Assembly (NCBI RefSeq): GCF_052044135.1
Contig: NZ_JBQDYF010000003.1
Location: 62,001-126,000, forward strand
From: Salinisphaera sp052044135
GTDB lineage: Bacteria > Pseudomonadota > Gammaproteobacteria > Nevskiales > Salinisphaeraceae
DNA: 64,000 nucleotides
Direction: 5' to 3'
Position numbers and translations under genes: made by a program. Position 1 is the first letter of the stretch; every line of letters starts with the position of its first letter. Below the pieces are notes generated by a model. It did no database searches and had not been told where the DNA came from. It was given only the letters and a program-made list of their open reading frames with translations. Shown here one piece after another: positions 56,050 to 64,000 of this stretch.

Positions 56050-57123
56050 ATGGATTATCTGAACGGCGACGCGGTCGACGTCGCCGCCTTCGCGCATGTC
56101 GAATCCGGGCCGAGCGCAAGTGGTCGGTTGCGCGCGACGCCGGCCGATTTTCGGGTCGAGGAAATCTGCGATGTCGAGCTGTCCGGCGAGGGCGAGCATG
56201 TCTGGCTTTGGGTGGAGAAGACCGGGCTGACCACCCCGCAGGCGGTTGAACGACTGGCGGCCGCCATCGGTGTGGCGGCGCGCAACATCGGCTACAGCGG
56301 CCTCAAGGATCGCCATGCCGTGACCCGGCAATGGTTGTCGCTGACCTGGCCGATCAAGCAGGCGCTGCCGGCCTGGCCCGCGGACGACGACTTGCGCGTA
56401 CTCGAGGCGCGCCGCCACGGGCGCAAGCTTCGGCGCGGTACGCACCGTGCCAATCGCTTCGATATTGTCGTGCGCCAGGTCGACGGCCTCGACGCGACAG
56501 CGTTCGCGGCCCGTGTGGCGCGGGTACGGCGCGACGGTGTGCCCAACTATTTCGGGCCGCAGCGGTTCGGCCACGGCGGCCGCAACATCGAGCTGTCGCA
56601 GGCGTTGTTTTCCGGTCGTCGCTTGTCGCGCGGGCGGCGCAGTTTTGCCCTGTCGGCGGCCCGTTCGCTGATCTTCAATGCGGTGCTGGATGCGCGCCTG
56701 CGGGCCGGTGCCTGGCCCGGCCCGCTGACCGGGGATGTCTTCATGCTGGCCGGATCACACAGTGTGTTCGCCGCCGCCGACACGGAGGAATCCTGGGATT
56801 CGCTCATCGCCCGCGCGGCACGTGGCGATATCGAGCCCACCGGGCCCATGCCGGGGCGCCGGCGGGACGGCGCGGTGTCGCCTTCCGACGCCGCGGCCGA
56901 GATGGAAAATCGCGTTCTGGCCGGTTTCCCGGATTTCTGCGACGGTCTGGCGCAATTCGGCGTGGACGCCGAACGGCGCGCCCTTCGACTGCCCTTGACC
57001 GGGCTCGAGACTACGGTGGAAGGCGACGACATGCGGCTTTCATTCACGCTGTCTGCCGGAGCCTTCGCAACCAGCGTGATCCGCGAGCTGGTCCGGGCCG
57101 AGGACATGGCCGGTCGCGGTTGA
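56050..57123 (+). CDS. truD: tRNA pseudouridine(13) synthase TruD
   Basis: 357 residues. Makes pseudouridine 13 in tRNA-Glu. The catalytic Asp is in YSGLKDRHAVTRQWLS (about residue 82). The C-terminal catalytic region GPNYFGPQRFGHGGRN-like stretch (VPNYFGPQRFGHGGRNIE) is kept. Starts 7 bases after ftsB, indicating the intervening isoprenoid genes of other gammaproteobacteria are missing. Convergent with an Smr-domain gene. Confidence 0.95.
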   Translation: MDYLNGDAVDVAAFAHVESGPSASGRLRATPADFRVEEICDVELSGEGEHVWLWVEKTGLTTPQAVERLAAAIGVAARNIGYSGLKDRHAVTRQWLSLTWPIKQALPAWPADDDLRVLEARRHGRKLRRGTHRANRFDIVVRQVDGLDATAFAARVARVRRDGVPNYFGPQRFGHGGRNIELSQALFSGRRLSRGRRSFALSAARSLIFNAVLDARLRAGAWPGPLTGDVFMLAGSHSVFAAADTEESWDSLIARAARGDIEPTGPMPGRRRDGAVSPSDAAAEMENRVLAGFPDFCDGLAQFGVDAERRALRLPLTGLETTVEGDDMRLSFTLSAGAFATSVIRELVRAEDMAGRG

Positions 57124-57139
57124 GGCGCATGATCGGGGC

Positions 57140-57694
57140 TCATGTCTTGCGAAGCAGGACATAGAGCGCGCCGGTGCCGCCGTCGACCGGCCGGGCCGAG
57201 GCATAGGCCAGCACTTCATCCCGTTGCCGCAGCCAGCCGGCGACCTTGCCCTTGAGTACCGGCCCGCGGTTGCCGGAGCGCAGGCCCTTGCCATGGACGA
57301 TGCGCACGCAGCGATAGCCGCGATCCAGCGCCTCGTGCAGGAATTCGCTCAGGCAATGACGGGCCACGTCGACCACCATGCCATGCAGATCGATTTCGGC
57401 CTGGCAGCGATAATGTCCGCGGCGCAGGCGTCGGATCACGGCATGCTGGACACCTTCGCGGCGATGCACCAGGTCGTCGCCGGTTTCGATGTCTGGATCG
57501 GGCGGGGCGTCGACGAGAAGTTCCGTCATCACGGCGGCCTCGTCGGCCTCGCGCATGCGCGGGCGAGCCGAGGGCAGGGGACGCTGCGGTGCGCGCCGGT
57601 GATGGCGGATATCCGTGACCGGCCCGACCGTGCTGCGGAACAGCGCGGCTTCGTCCTCACTGGTTTTGTCGTCGTCGCGATTCGAAGCGCTCAT
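57140..57694 (-). CDS. Smr/MutS2-domain protein (SmrA/SmrB-like)
   Basis: 184 residues. C-terminal Smr domain: IDLHGMVVDVARHCLSEFL, then VRIVHGKGLRSG and the GTGALYVLLR end. This type is a putative endonuclease; E. coli SmrB cleaves mRNA at collided ribosomes. The start at 57694 (MSASNRDDD) has GGGAA upstream; the frame extends 14 codons further. It is an insertion on the opposite strand between truD and surE. Confidence 0.88.
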   Translation of the reverse strand: MSASNRDDDKTSEDEAALFRSTVGPVTDIRHHRRAPQRPLPSARPRMREADEAAVMTELLVDAPPDPDIETGDDLVHRREGVQHAVIRRLRRGHYRCQAEIDLHGMVVDVARHCLSEFLHEALDRGYRCVRIVHGKGLRSGNRGPVLKGKVAGWLRQRDEVLAYASARPVDGGTGALYVLLRKT

Positions 57695-57821
57695 GATCGC
57701 GTATTCCCTGCCGCGCGGCTGGCGGCACAAAGTCAAGCCGGGCCTGTATGAGCTATGCTATCGGGCTGAGCGCGTGCCTGCACGCGCACGCGCGCCCGGA
57801 TCAATTCGAGTCTGTGAGTAC

Positions 57822-58571
57822 ATGCGTTTACTACTGAGCAACGACGATGGATGTCACGCCCCCGGCCTGAGCGCGCTGCGCGCGGCCATGGCCGCGGTCT
57901 GCGACGATATCGTCACCGTGGCGCCGGACCGCAATCGCAGCGGCGCAAGCAATTCGCTCACGCTGGAGCGGCCACTACGGGTGCGCGAGGTCGACGACAA
58001 TGTCTTCGCCGTCGACGGGACGCCGACCGATTGCGTGCATCTGGCGACCACGGGGCTGTTTGATGAAGACGCCGATATGGTCGTCTCCGGCATCAATACG
58101 GGCGCCAACCTTGGCGACGATGTGCTGTATTCCGGCACCGTGGCGGCCGCGACCGAAGGCCGGTCGCTGGGGCTGCCCGCGATTGCGGTCTCCCTGGCGG
58201 GCGACGCCTGTATTCACTACGATACGGCGGCGCGGGTCGCGGTGTCGATGGTGCGCCTGTTGCTGGCCCACCCGCTGCCGGCCGATACCATTCTCAACGT
58301 CAACGTCCCGGATGTGGCATACGACGCGCTGGCCGGTTATCGCGCCACCCGGCTGGGTTATCGCCATCGTGCCGAGAAGCTGATCGCCGATCGCGATCCG
58401 CGCGGGCGAAAAGTGTACTGGATCGGGCCGGCCGGCGGGCAGGCCGATGCCGGGCCCGGTACGGATTTCCAGGCCGTCAACAATGGCTTCGTATCGATTA
58501 CGCCGCTGCAGATCGATCTGACCCGGCATGCCAGTCTGTCGTCGTTGTCCGACTGGCTGGATCGGCTGTGA
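57822..58571 (+). CDS. surE: 5'/3'-nucleotidase SurE
   Basis: 249 residues. Metal-dependent nucleotidase of the stationary-phase survival cluster. The N-terminal signature LLLSNDDGCHAPGL has the metal-binding Asp pair; further blocks are VAPDRNRSGASNSLTL and SGINTGANLGDDVLYSGTV. Often starts the surE-pcm-nlpD-rpoS group; here the first three and yqaA are kept. The stop overlaps the pcm start (TGATG). Confidence 0.96.
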   Translation: MRLLLSNDDGCHAPGLSALRAAMAAVCDDIVTVAPDRNRSGASNSLTLERPLRVREVDDNVFAVDGTPTDCVHLATTGLFDEDADMVVSGINTGANLGDDVLYSGTVAAATEGRSLGLPAIAVSLAGDACIHYDTAARVAVSMVRLLLAHPLPADTILNVNVPDVAYDALAGYRATRLGYRHRAEKLIADRDPRGRKVYWIGPAGGQADAGPGTDFQAVNNGFVSITPLQIDLTRHASLSSLSDWLDRL

Positions 58572-59254
58572 TGATCGAGCCGGACAAGCATCCCCACGTG
58601 CGCGGTTTCGGCATGGCCTCGGCGCGCAGCCGGGCGCGACTGATCGCGCGCCTCGAGCAGCTCGGTATCCGCGACGAACGCGTTCTGGCGGCGATGAATC
58701 GCGTGCCGCGGCATATGTTCGTCGACGAGGCCATGACCAGCCGGGCCTATGACGATACGGCGCTGCCGATCGGCTATGGCCAGACGATTTCACAGCCGTA
58801 TATCGTGGCCCAGATGACGAGTCTGCTGCTGGCCGACGGCGTCCCCGACCATGTGTTGGAGATCGGCACCGGCAGCGGCTACCAGGCGGCCGTGCTGGCC
58901 GAACTGGTCGACACGGTGTATACCGTCGAGCGCATCAAGCCGCTCTACGACCAGGCGCGGCGCCGGCTCGCCGAACTGGGTTATCGCAATATCCGGGCGC
59001 GGGAAGCGCGCGAGGATGTGCTCGGGCTGCCCTCGTACGGCCCTTTCGACGTGATCCTGGTGACCGCCGGTGCCGAGGCGTTGCCGACCTCGCTCTGTGA
59101 GCAGATGGCCGAGCAGGGCCGCATGATCGTGCCGGTGGGCGAGACCGGCGGCGCCGGCCAGCGCCTGGTCGTGGTGCGCCGTCAGGGCCAGTCGTTCCAG
59201 CGCGAGGATCTCGACCCGGTCAGCTTCGTGCCCCTGATCGAAGGCCACGACTGA
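58571..59254 (+). CDS. pcm: protein-L-isoaspartate O-methyltransferase
   Basis: 227 residues. Repairs isoaspartyl residues in aged proteins. SAM-binding motif VLEIGTGSGYQAAVLAEL at about residue 95; the upstream MNRVPRHMFVDE and PIGYGQTISQPYIVA stretches are characteristic. Translationally coupled both to surE and to the yqaA-like gene. Confidence 0.96.
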   Translation: MIEPDKHPHVRGFGMASARSRARLIARLEQLGIRDERVLAAMNRVPRHMFVDEAMTSRAYDDTALPIGYGQTISQPYIVAQMTSLLLADGVPDHVLEIGTGSGYQAAVLAELVDTVYTVERIKPLYDQARRRLAELGYRNIRAREAREDVLGLPSYGPFDVILVTAGAEALPTSLCEQMAEQGRMIVPVGETGGAGQRLVVVRRQGQSFQREDLDPVSFVPLIEGHD

Positions 59255-59829
59255 TGTGGCGGCGGCTCTACGCGGCCGTGGTCCGCGCCGCGGGGCACCG
59301 GCATGCGCAGGGCGGGCTGGTAGCCCTGGCCTTCGCCGAGAGTTCGTTCTTCCCGATTCCGCCGGACGTCATGCTCATGCCGATGACGCTGGCCCGGCGC
59401 GAACGCTTTGTCCGCTATGCCGTGCTCGCCACGCTCGGTTCCGCTGCCGGCGCTGTGTTCGGCTATCTGATCGGCGCGCTGTTCATCGAACAGATACTTC
59501 CCTGGCTGGATAGTGTGGGCTATGGACAGAGTTACGACACGGTCCGGCGCGGGTTCGCCGACTACGGCTTCTGGACGGTTCTGTTTGCCGGCTTTTCCCC
59601 GTTGCCCTATAAACTTTTCACCATCGCGGCGGGTGCGCTCGACATGCCGCTGCTGGCCTTCGTGCTTGCATCGATCGCGGGGCGCGGCGCACGGTTTTTC
59701 CTGGTCGCCGGGCTCGTGCGCTGTCTCGGGCCAGTGTTCGAGGACCGACTACTCAAGTATCTGGACTGGATCGGATGGATATTCGTCGCCTTGGTCGTGA
59801 CCGCCTGCCTGGTCTATCGCTTCGTCTAG
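59254..59829 (+). CDS. yqaA: DedA/VTT-family membrane protein, YqaA type
   Basis: 191 residues with about four or five hydrophobic segments. SNARE-associated/VTT domain with ALAFAESSFFPIPPDVMLMP near the start and the later FAGFSPLPYKLFTIAAGAL, both typical of YqaA. Members may take part in lipid or membrane homeostasis; the exact function is not known. This gene lies between pcm and nlpD in Pseudomonas as well. It overlaps the nlpD start by 55 bases. Confidence 0.85.
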   Translation: MWRRLYAAVVRAAGHRHAQGGLVALAFAESSFFPIPPDVMLMPMTLARRERFVRYAVLATLGSAAGAVFGYLIGALFIEQILPWLDSVGYGQSYDTVRRGFADYGFWTVLFAGFSPLPYKLFTIAAGALDMPLLAFVLASIAGRGARFFLVAGLVRCLGPVFEDRLLKYLDWIGWIFVALVVTACLVYRFV

Positions 59830-60734
59830 CGGCGGCTGCCATCGTGGTGATGGCGGGCTCGATGGCAATGGCCGGCTGTTCGATCAGCCGGGCGATGCGC
59901 CCCGACAGTTACACTGTGCAGCGCGGCGACACGTTGTCCGAGATCGGACAGCGTTACCACATCGACTGGCACAAGCTGGCGCGCTGGAATCATATCGGGC
60001 CGCCGTATCGCCTCGACGTGGGGCAGCATCTGACGCTCAAGCCCTATCCGCGGCTGGACTACGCGCATATGTCGAGTGCGCCCAATACGCCGTCTAATCG
60101 ACCGTCTGCGGCGCCGTCGAGTCGGTCGAATGGCCACGTCCAGCCGCTCAATACGCCCGGCGCGCCCACGGTTACCCGCAATTCGGTGTCGACCGCCTCG
60201 AACCATTCGTCCGGCGCGGGTAACCGAGCGCAGCCGAATGCCGGCGGCGCTGCACAGAGCGCACCCCGGCATTCGCCGACCCAATCCCGGGAACAGCGCT
60301 CGATCGACAGCGCGAGCTCATCGGCCGCGACCCGGCACACGAAGGTCAAGGCCGGGGGCCCGAGTGCGGATGGCTGGCAATGGCCGGCCAGCGGCCCGTT
60401 GTTGCGGGCCTACGACCCGTCGGCGCGGCGGCGCGGCATCGAAATCGGCGGCACGGTCGGGGCACCGATCGATGCCGCGTCCAGCGGCACCGTGGTCTAC
60501 AACGGCTCGGGGCTGAAGGGCTACGGCAAGCTGATCATCATCAAGCACGACAAGCATTATCTGTCGGCCTATGGCTTCGTCGACAAGAGCTTCGTCAAGC
60601 AGGGCCAGAGCGTCGCCGCAGGGGCGCATATCGCGAACATGGGGCTTGGCCCCGGCAACAAGCCGATGTTGCACTTCGAGGTGCGCAAGGATGGCGATCC
60701 GATCGATCCGCAGAAGGTCTTGCCCGATCGCTGA
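59775..60734 (+). CDS. nlpD: NlpD lipoprotein, LysM and M23 domains
   Basis: 319 residues. Lipoprotein signal peptide ending SMAMAGC, LysM domain (about 45-92, YTVQRGDTLSEIG), a long Ser/Pro/Asn-rich linker, and an M23/LytM domain (about 200-315). The zinc-binding His of active M23 enzymes are missing (GIEIGG, LHFEVRKDG), as in NlpD, which activates the amidase AmiC at the septum rather than cutting itself. ATG at 59775 gives a basic n-region; ATG at 59850 is possible. rpoS, the usual next gene, is absent. Confidence 0.9.
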   Translation: MDIRRLGRDRLPGLSLRLAAAAIVVMAGSMAMAGCSISRAMRPDSYTVQRGDTLSEIGQRYHIDWHKLARWNHIGPPYRLDVGQHLTLKPYPRLDYAHMSSAPNTPSNRPSAAPSSRSNGHVQPLNTPGAPTVTRNSVSTASNHSSGAGNRAQPNAGGAAQSAPRHSPTQSREQRSIDSASSSAATRHTKVKAGGPSADGWQWPASGPLLRAYDPSARRRGIEIGGTVGAPIDAASSGTVVYNGSGLKGYGKLIIIKHDKHYLSAYGFVDKSFVKQGQSVAAGAHIANMGLGPGNKPMLHFEVRKDGDPIDPQKVLPDR

Positions 60735-60866
60735 ACAGACCCGCGCACTCTGGTAGTGCTGGGCCAGCGAATCTGGCAGACTCCGGTGTTTGACCGATTG
60801 CGACCGGCATCGGCCAGGCATACCTCCGCCGCCCGTCGTGCGGGCGACCCAACCGCTTGAACCAAC

Positions 60867-62075
60867 ATGTCCGACGCTTCCTCGAAATCCAACTTCGTAC
60901 GCATCAATCGCCTACCGCCGTATGTGTTCGCGATCATCAACGAGTTGAAGCAGGCGGCGCGAGCGCGCGGCGAGGACATCATCGACTTCGGCATGGGCAA
61001 TCCCGATCGGCCCACGCCGCCGCATATCGTCGAGAAACTCACCGAGGCCGTGCAGCGCCCGGATACGCATCGCTATTCGGTCTCGCGCGGCGTGCTGCGC
61101 CTCAGACAGGCGATCTCGGCCTGGTACAAGCGCCGCTACGACGTCGACATCGATCCCGAGAGCGAAGCCATCGTCACCATGGGCTCGAAGGAAGGGCTGG
61201 CCCATCTGATGCTCGCCATCCTGGAGCACGGCGATCAGGTGCTGGTGCCCAATCCGGCCTATCCGATTCACCCCTACGGCGCGGTGATCGCGGGCGCCGA
61301 TGTGCGCCACGTGCGCATGATGCCGGACACCGATTTCTTCGCCGAGCTGGAAAGAGCGATCAAGGAATCGTGGCCCCGGCCGAAGATGATGCTGCTGAAC
61401 TTTCCCAGTAATCCGACCACGCAGTGCGTCGAGCTGGAATTCTTCGAGCGCATGGTCGCCATGGCGCGCGAATACGATCTGTGGATCGTCCAGGACCTGG
61501 CCTATGCCGATCTGACGTTCGACGGTTACGAAGCGCCGTCGATCCTGCAGGTGCCGGGGGCGAAGGACGTCGCCGTGGAATGCTTCACGCTGTCCAAGAG
61601 CTACAACATGCCGGGCTGGCGTGTGGGCTTCATGTGCGGCAATCCGGAACTCATCGCTGCGCTCGCGCGCATGAAGTCGTACCTGGACTACGGCATGTTC
61701 ACGCCGGTTCAGGTGGCGGCCATTGCCGCGCTCAACGGGCCGCAGGATTGTGTCACCGAGATCCGGGATCTGTACGAAAAGCGCCGCAATATCCTCTGCG
61801 ACGGGCTCAACGAGATCGGCTGGCCGGTCGAGCGCCCCAGGGCAACCATGTTCGTCTGGGCACGCATTCCGGAGGCCTACCAGCACATGGGATCGCTGGA
61901 TTTCACCAAGAAGCTGCTGGCCGAGGCCCATGTGGCAGTCTCCCCGGGGGTCGGTTTCGGTGAATACGGCGACACGCACGTGCGTTTCGGCCTGATCGAG
62001 AACGACCAGCGCACGCGACAGGCGCTGCGCAATATCAAGCGCATGTTCCGGCGCGACGGCGTCGAACCCGCCTAA
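60867..62075 (+). CDS. alaC: PLP-dependent aminotransferase, AlaC type
   Basis: 402 residues, class I/II fold type I aminotransferase. It resembles AlaC/YfdZ, which makes alanine from pyruvate. Motifs: IDFGMGNPDRPTPPHIV, HRYSVSRGVLRLRQAI, NFPSNPTTQC, and the PLP lysine in TLSKSYNMPGWRVGF. Commonly found just before hom and thrC. It could in principle act as succinyl-diaminopimelate aminotransferase in place of the missing dapC; nothing in the sequence proves that. Confidence 0.88.
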   Translation: MSDASSKSNFVRINRLPPYVFAIINELKQAARARGEDIIDFGMGNPDRPTPPHIVEKLTEAVQRPDTHRYSVSRGVLRLRQAISAWYKRRYDVDIDPESEAIVTMGSKEGLAHLMLAILEHGDQVLVPNPAYPIHPYGAVIAGADVRHVRMMPDTDFFAELERAIKESWPRPKMMLLNFPSNPTTQCVELEFFERMVAMAREYDLWIVQDLAYADLTFDGYEAPSILQVPGAKDVAVECFTLSKSYNMPGWRVGFMCGNPELIAALARMKSYLDYGMFTPVQVAAIAALNGPQDCVTEIRDLYEKRRNILCDGLNEIGWPVERPRATMFVWARIPEAYQHMGSLDFTKKLLAEAHVAVSPGVGFGEYGDTHVRFGLIENDQRTRQALRNIKRMFRRDGVEPA

Positions 62076-62122
62076 CGCGGGGTGCCGCCGCGTGCCTGAG
62101 CAGAACAGGTCGCGGCGCGCAG

Positions 62123-62141
62123 GGCTTTCGAGCCTGTTTTT
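62123..62141 (+). terminator. probable terminator after alaC
   Basis: GGCT (62123-62126) and AGCC (62131-62134) form a short stem closed by a UUCG tetraloop, followed after two bases by TTTTT. Weak stem, but the tetraloop and T tract support it. Confidence 0.55.
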
Positions 62142-62205
62142 AGTGCATCAACCAGGATGACCGCACCCGGCGTCGGGCGCGGCTCGCAAACGAGGAACAG
62201 TCACG

Positions 62206-63522
62206 ATGATGGAACCGGTCAAGGTCGGCGTACTCGGCCTCGGCACCGTGGGTGCCGGTGTGGTCAATCTGCTCGCGCGCAATGGCGACGAGATCACGCG
62301 GCGTGCCGGTCGAGAGATTCGTGTGACCCGGGCGGCGGTGCAGAACCTCGAGCGCGCGCGTGAATGCGACACCGGCGGCATCGACATCGGAACCGATGCC
62401 CGCGCCATCGTCGAGGACCCGAATATCGACGTCGTGCTCGAGCTGATCGGCGGCGACAGTCTGGCCTACGATCTGGTCATGGCCGCGATCGCCAACGGCA
62501 AGCACGTGGTCACCGCGAACAAGCACCTGATCGCGCTGCACGGCAACGAAATCTTCGCCGCGGCCGACGCGGCCGGCGTGGTGGTCTCGTTCGAAGCGGC
62601 GGTGGCCGGCGGCATCCCGATCATCAAGGCGATCCGCGAATCGCTGGCCGCCAATCGCATCGAATGGGTGGCCGGCATCATCAACGGCACCGGCAATTTC
62701 ATCCTCAGCCAGATGAAGTTCGAAGGCATGAGCTTCGAGCAGGCGCTGGCCGAGGCACAGAAGCTCGGCTTCGCCGAGGCCGATCCGACCTTCGACGTCG
62801 ACGGCATCGACGCCGCGCACAAGCTCGCCATTCTCGGCAGCATCGCCTTCGGTATTCCGCTGTCGTTCGACCGCATCGTCACCGACGGTATCCGCGGCAT
62901 CGGCGCCGATGATATCGAGTACGCCGAGGAATTGGGCTATCGGGTCAAGCATCTGGGCATCGCCCAGCGCCAGCCTACCGGCGTGGCGATGCGCGTACAT
63001 CCGACGCTGGTGCCCGAGCGCGCGTTGCTGGCCAATGTCGAGGGCGAGAAGAACGCGATCATGGTGTATGGCGACGCCGTGGGCCCGACCGCCTACTACG
63101 GGGCCGGCGCCGGCGCGGGACCGACCGCTTCGTCGGTGGTCGCCGACCTGATCGATACCGCGCGCATGATGAGCGTCGACCCGAGCGGTCGGGTGCCGCA
63201 TCTGGCTTTCCAGCCGGACCAGATCACCGAAGAGCCGATCCTGGAGTCGCCGGACTTCATCTGCGGGCATTATTTCCGTGTGCAGGTGGCGGACAAGACC
63301 GGCGTCATGGCGGAGATCACCCGCCTGCTGGCCGAGCTCGAAATCGGGATCGAGGCCATTCTGCAGAAGGACCCGCCGACCGCCGAGGATGACGCCCGCG
63401 TGATCATCATCACCAAGCCGGCCCGCGAGGGCACGCTGACCGAGGCGCTGGATCATATCCGCGCGCTGCCAACCACGCGTGACGGCGTGGTGCATTACCG
63501 TGTGGCCGAATTCGAGGACTAG
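62206..63522 (+). CDS. hom: homoserine dehydrogenase
   Basis: 438 residues. Reduces aspartate semialdehyde to homoserine, the branch point to threonine and methionine. Rossmann motif VGVLGLGTVGAGVVNLL at the N-terminus, catalytic region ANGKHVVTANKHLIA and GIINGTGNFIL, and a C-terminal ACT domain (about 350-430) for threonine feedback. GAGGAA precedes the ATG. thrC starts two bases after the stop. Confidence 0.96.
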   Translation: MMEPVKVGVLGLGTVGAGVVNLLARNGDEITRRAGREIRVTRAAVQNLERARECDTGGIDIGTDARAIVEDPNIDVVLELIGGDSLAYDLVMAAIANGKHVVTANKHLIALHGNEIFAAADAAGVVVSFEAAVAGGIPIIKAIRESLAANRIEWVAGIINGTGNFILSQMKFEGMSFEQALAEAQKLGFAEADPTFDVDGIDAAHKLAILGSIAFGIPLSFDRIVTDGIRGIGADDIEYAEELGYRVKHLGIAQRQPTGVAMRVHPTLVPERALLANVEGEKNAIMVYGDAVGPTAYYGAGAGAGPTASSVVADLIDTARMMSVDPSGRVPHLAFQPDQITEEPILESPDFICGHYFRVQVADKTGVMAEITRLLAELEIGIEAILQKDPPTAEDDARVIIITKPAREGTLTEALDHIRALPTTRDGVVHYRVAEFED

Positions 63523-63524
63523 GA

Positions 63525-64000
63525 ATGACCGAGGCGATGCGCTACATCAGCACGCGCGGCGAAGCGCCGGCGCTGAACTTCGAGGACGTCGTGCTCACCG
63601 GCCTGGCGCCGGACGGCGGCTTGTACGTGCCCGAAACCATGCCGCAGTTCTCGCACGACGAGCTGGCGGCGATGGCGGGCCTGCCGTATACCGAGATCGC
63701 GTTCCGGGTGATGAAGCCGTTCGTGGGCGATGCCATTGACGACGCCGACTTCAGGCGCATCATCCGGGACACCTACGCCACCTTCAATCACGATGCGGTG
63801 GTGCCGCTCAAGCAGTTGTCGCACAACCATCATCTGCTCGAGTTGTTCCACGGCCCGACGCTGGCCTTCAAGGATGTCGCCCTACAGCTGCTGGGACGCC
63901 TGCTCGATCATTTTCTCGCCCGGCGGGGCGAGCGCGGCGTGATCATGGGCGCGACCTCGGGCGATACCGGCTCGGCCGCGATCGAGGGTTGCCGGGCCTG
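63525..64000 (+). CDS. thrC: threonine synthase (partial, cut by window edge)
   Basis: The first 158 codons are present and open to the window end. The N-terminus MRYISTRGEAPALNFEDVVL-type stretch is typical of threonine synthase, and the PLP-binding lysine is in GPTLAFKDVALQLLG. It converts O-phosphohomoserine to threonine. Follows hom by two bases, with GAGG overlapping the hom end as ribosome-binding site. Confidence 0.93.
   Translation, partial: MTEAMRYISTRGEAPALNFEDVVLTGLAPDGGLYVPETMPQFSHDELAAMAGLPYTEIAFRVMKPFVGDAIDDADFRRIIRDTYATFNHDAVVPLKQLSHNHHLLELFHGPTLAFKDVALQLLGRLLDHFLARRGERGVIMGATSGDTGSAAIEGCRA

Noticed and set aside
59775..60734. NlpD as an active peptidoglycan endopeptidase
   Set aside because: The zinc-binding His residues of the M23 active site are replaced (GIEIGG, LHFEV), so an activator role is more likely.

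Overview
The window is GC-rich, gene-dense chromosomal DNA from a gammaproteobacterium. From the rpsB/map block to nlpD it keeps almost gene for gene the order I know from Pseudomonas: glnD-map / rpsB-tsf-pyrH-frr-uppS-cdsA-rseP-bamA-skp-lpxD-fabZ-lpxA-lpxB-rnhB-dnaE-accA-tilS-pyrG-kdsA-eno-ftsB-truD-surE-pcm-yqaA-nlpD. LPS genes (lpxD, lpxA, lpxB, kdsA), BamA and type IV pilus minor pilins show a Gram-negative cell. The genus cannot be fixed from the sequence; a marine or halophilic lineage such as Salinisphaera would fit, but that is a guess. No transposase, integrase, prophage or CRISPR array was seen.

Layout. (1) 1-2481, minus strand: a translationally coupled minor-pilin operon, fimT-pilV-pilW-pilX, running off the left edge. 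(2) 2941-14511: a sugar catabolic cluster that I read as D-apiose/D-apionate degradation: a DUF2291 membrane protein with a RbsABC-type importer, a GntR/FadR regulator, ApnO-like oxidoisomerase, OiaC-like decarboxylase, an MFS carrier, an ApnL-like lactonase split into two overlapping genes, and an ApsD-like dehydrogenase. A shared motif, GGTATRATGA, lies in front of three of its transcription units. (3) 14587-18023: tRNA-Thr(CGT), tRNA-Ser(TGA), a class I fructose-bisphosphate aldolase and a cyclic-nucleotide-binding patatin phospholipase. (4) 18039-20358, minus strand: dapD, an ArsC-like gene and dapE (lysine/peptidoglycan precursor synthesis). (5) 20383-28511: a complete non-phosphorylative L-rhamnose pathway (LysR regulator, RhmD, mutarotase, MFS carrier, lactonase, L-rhamnose dehydrogenase, KDR aldolase, lactaldehyde dehydrogenase) lying between dapD and glnD. 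(6) 28588-60734: the conserved block for nitrogen sensing, translation, phospholipid and envelope assembly, lipid A, replication, fatty acid, CTP, KDO, glycolysis and cell division. (7) 60867-64000: alaC-hom-thrC, cut by the right edge.

How they work together. The two sugar clusters would feed apiose and rhamnose, both plant cell-wall sugars, into central metabolism: pyruvate and L-lactate from rhamnose, and probably L-erythrulose from apiose. The conserved block is most remarkable for what it lacks. The MEP isoprenoid genes dxr, ispD and ispF are absent from all their usual places although uppS, which needs isoprenoid precursors, is kept. rpoS does not follow nlpD and dapC is not next to glnD. 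LpxA and KdsA carry unusual residues at positions that set acyl-chain length and metal use.
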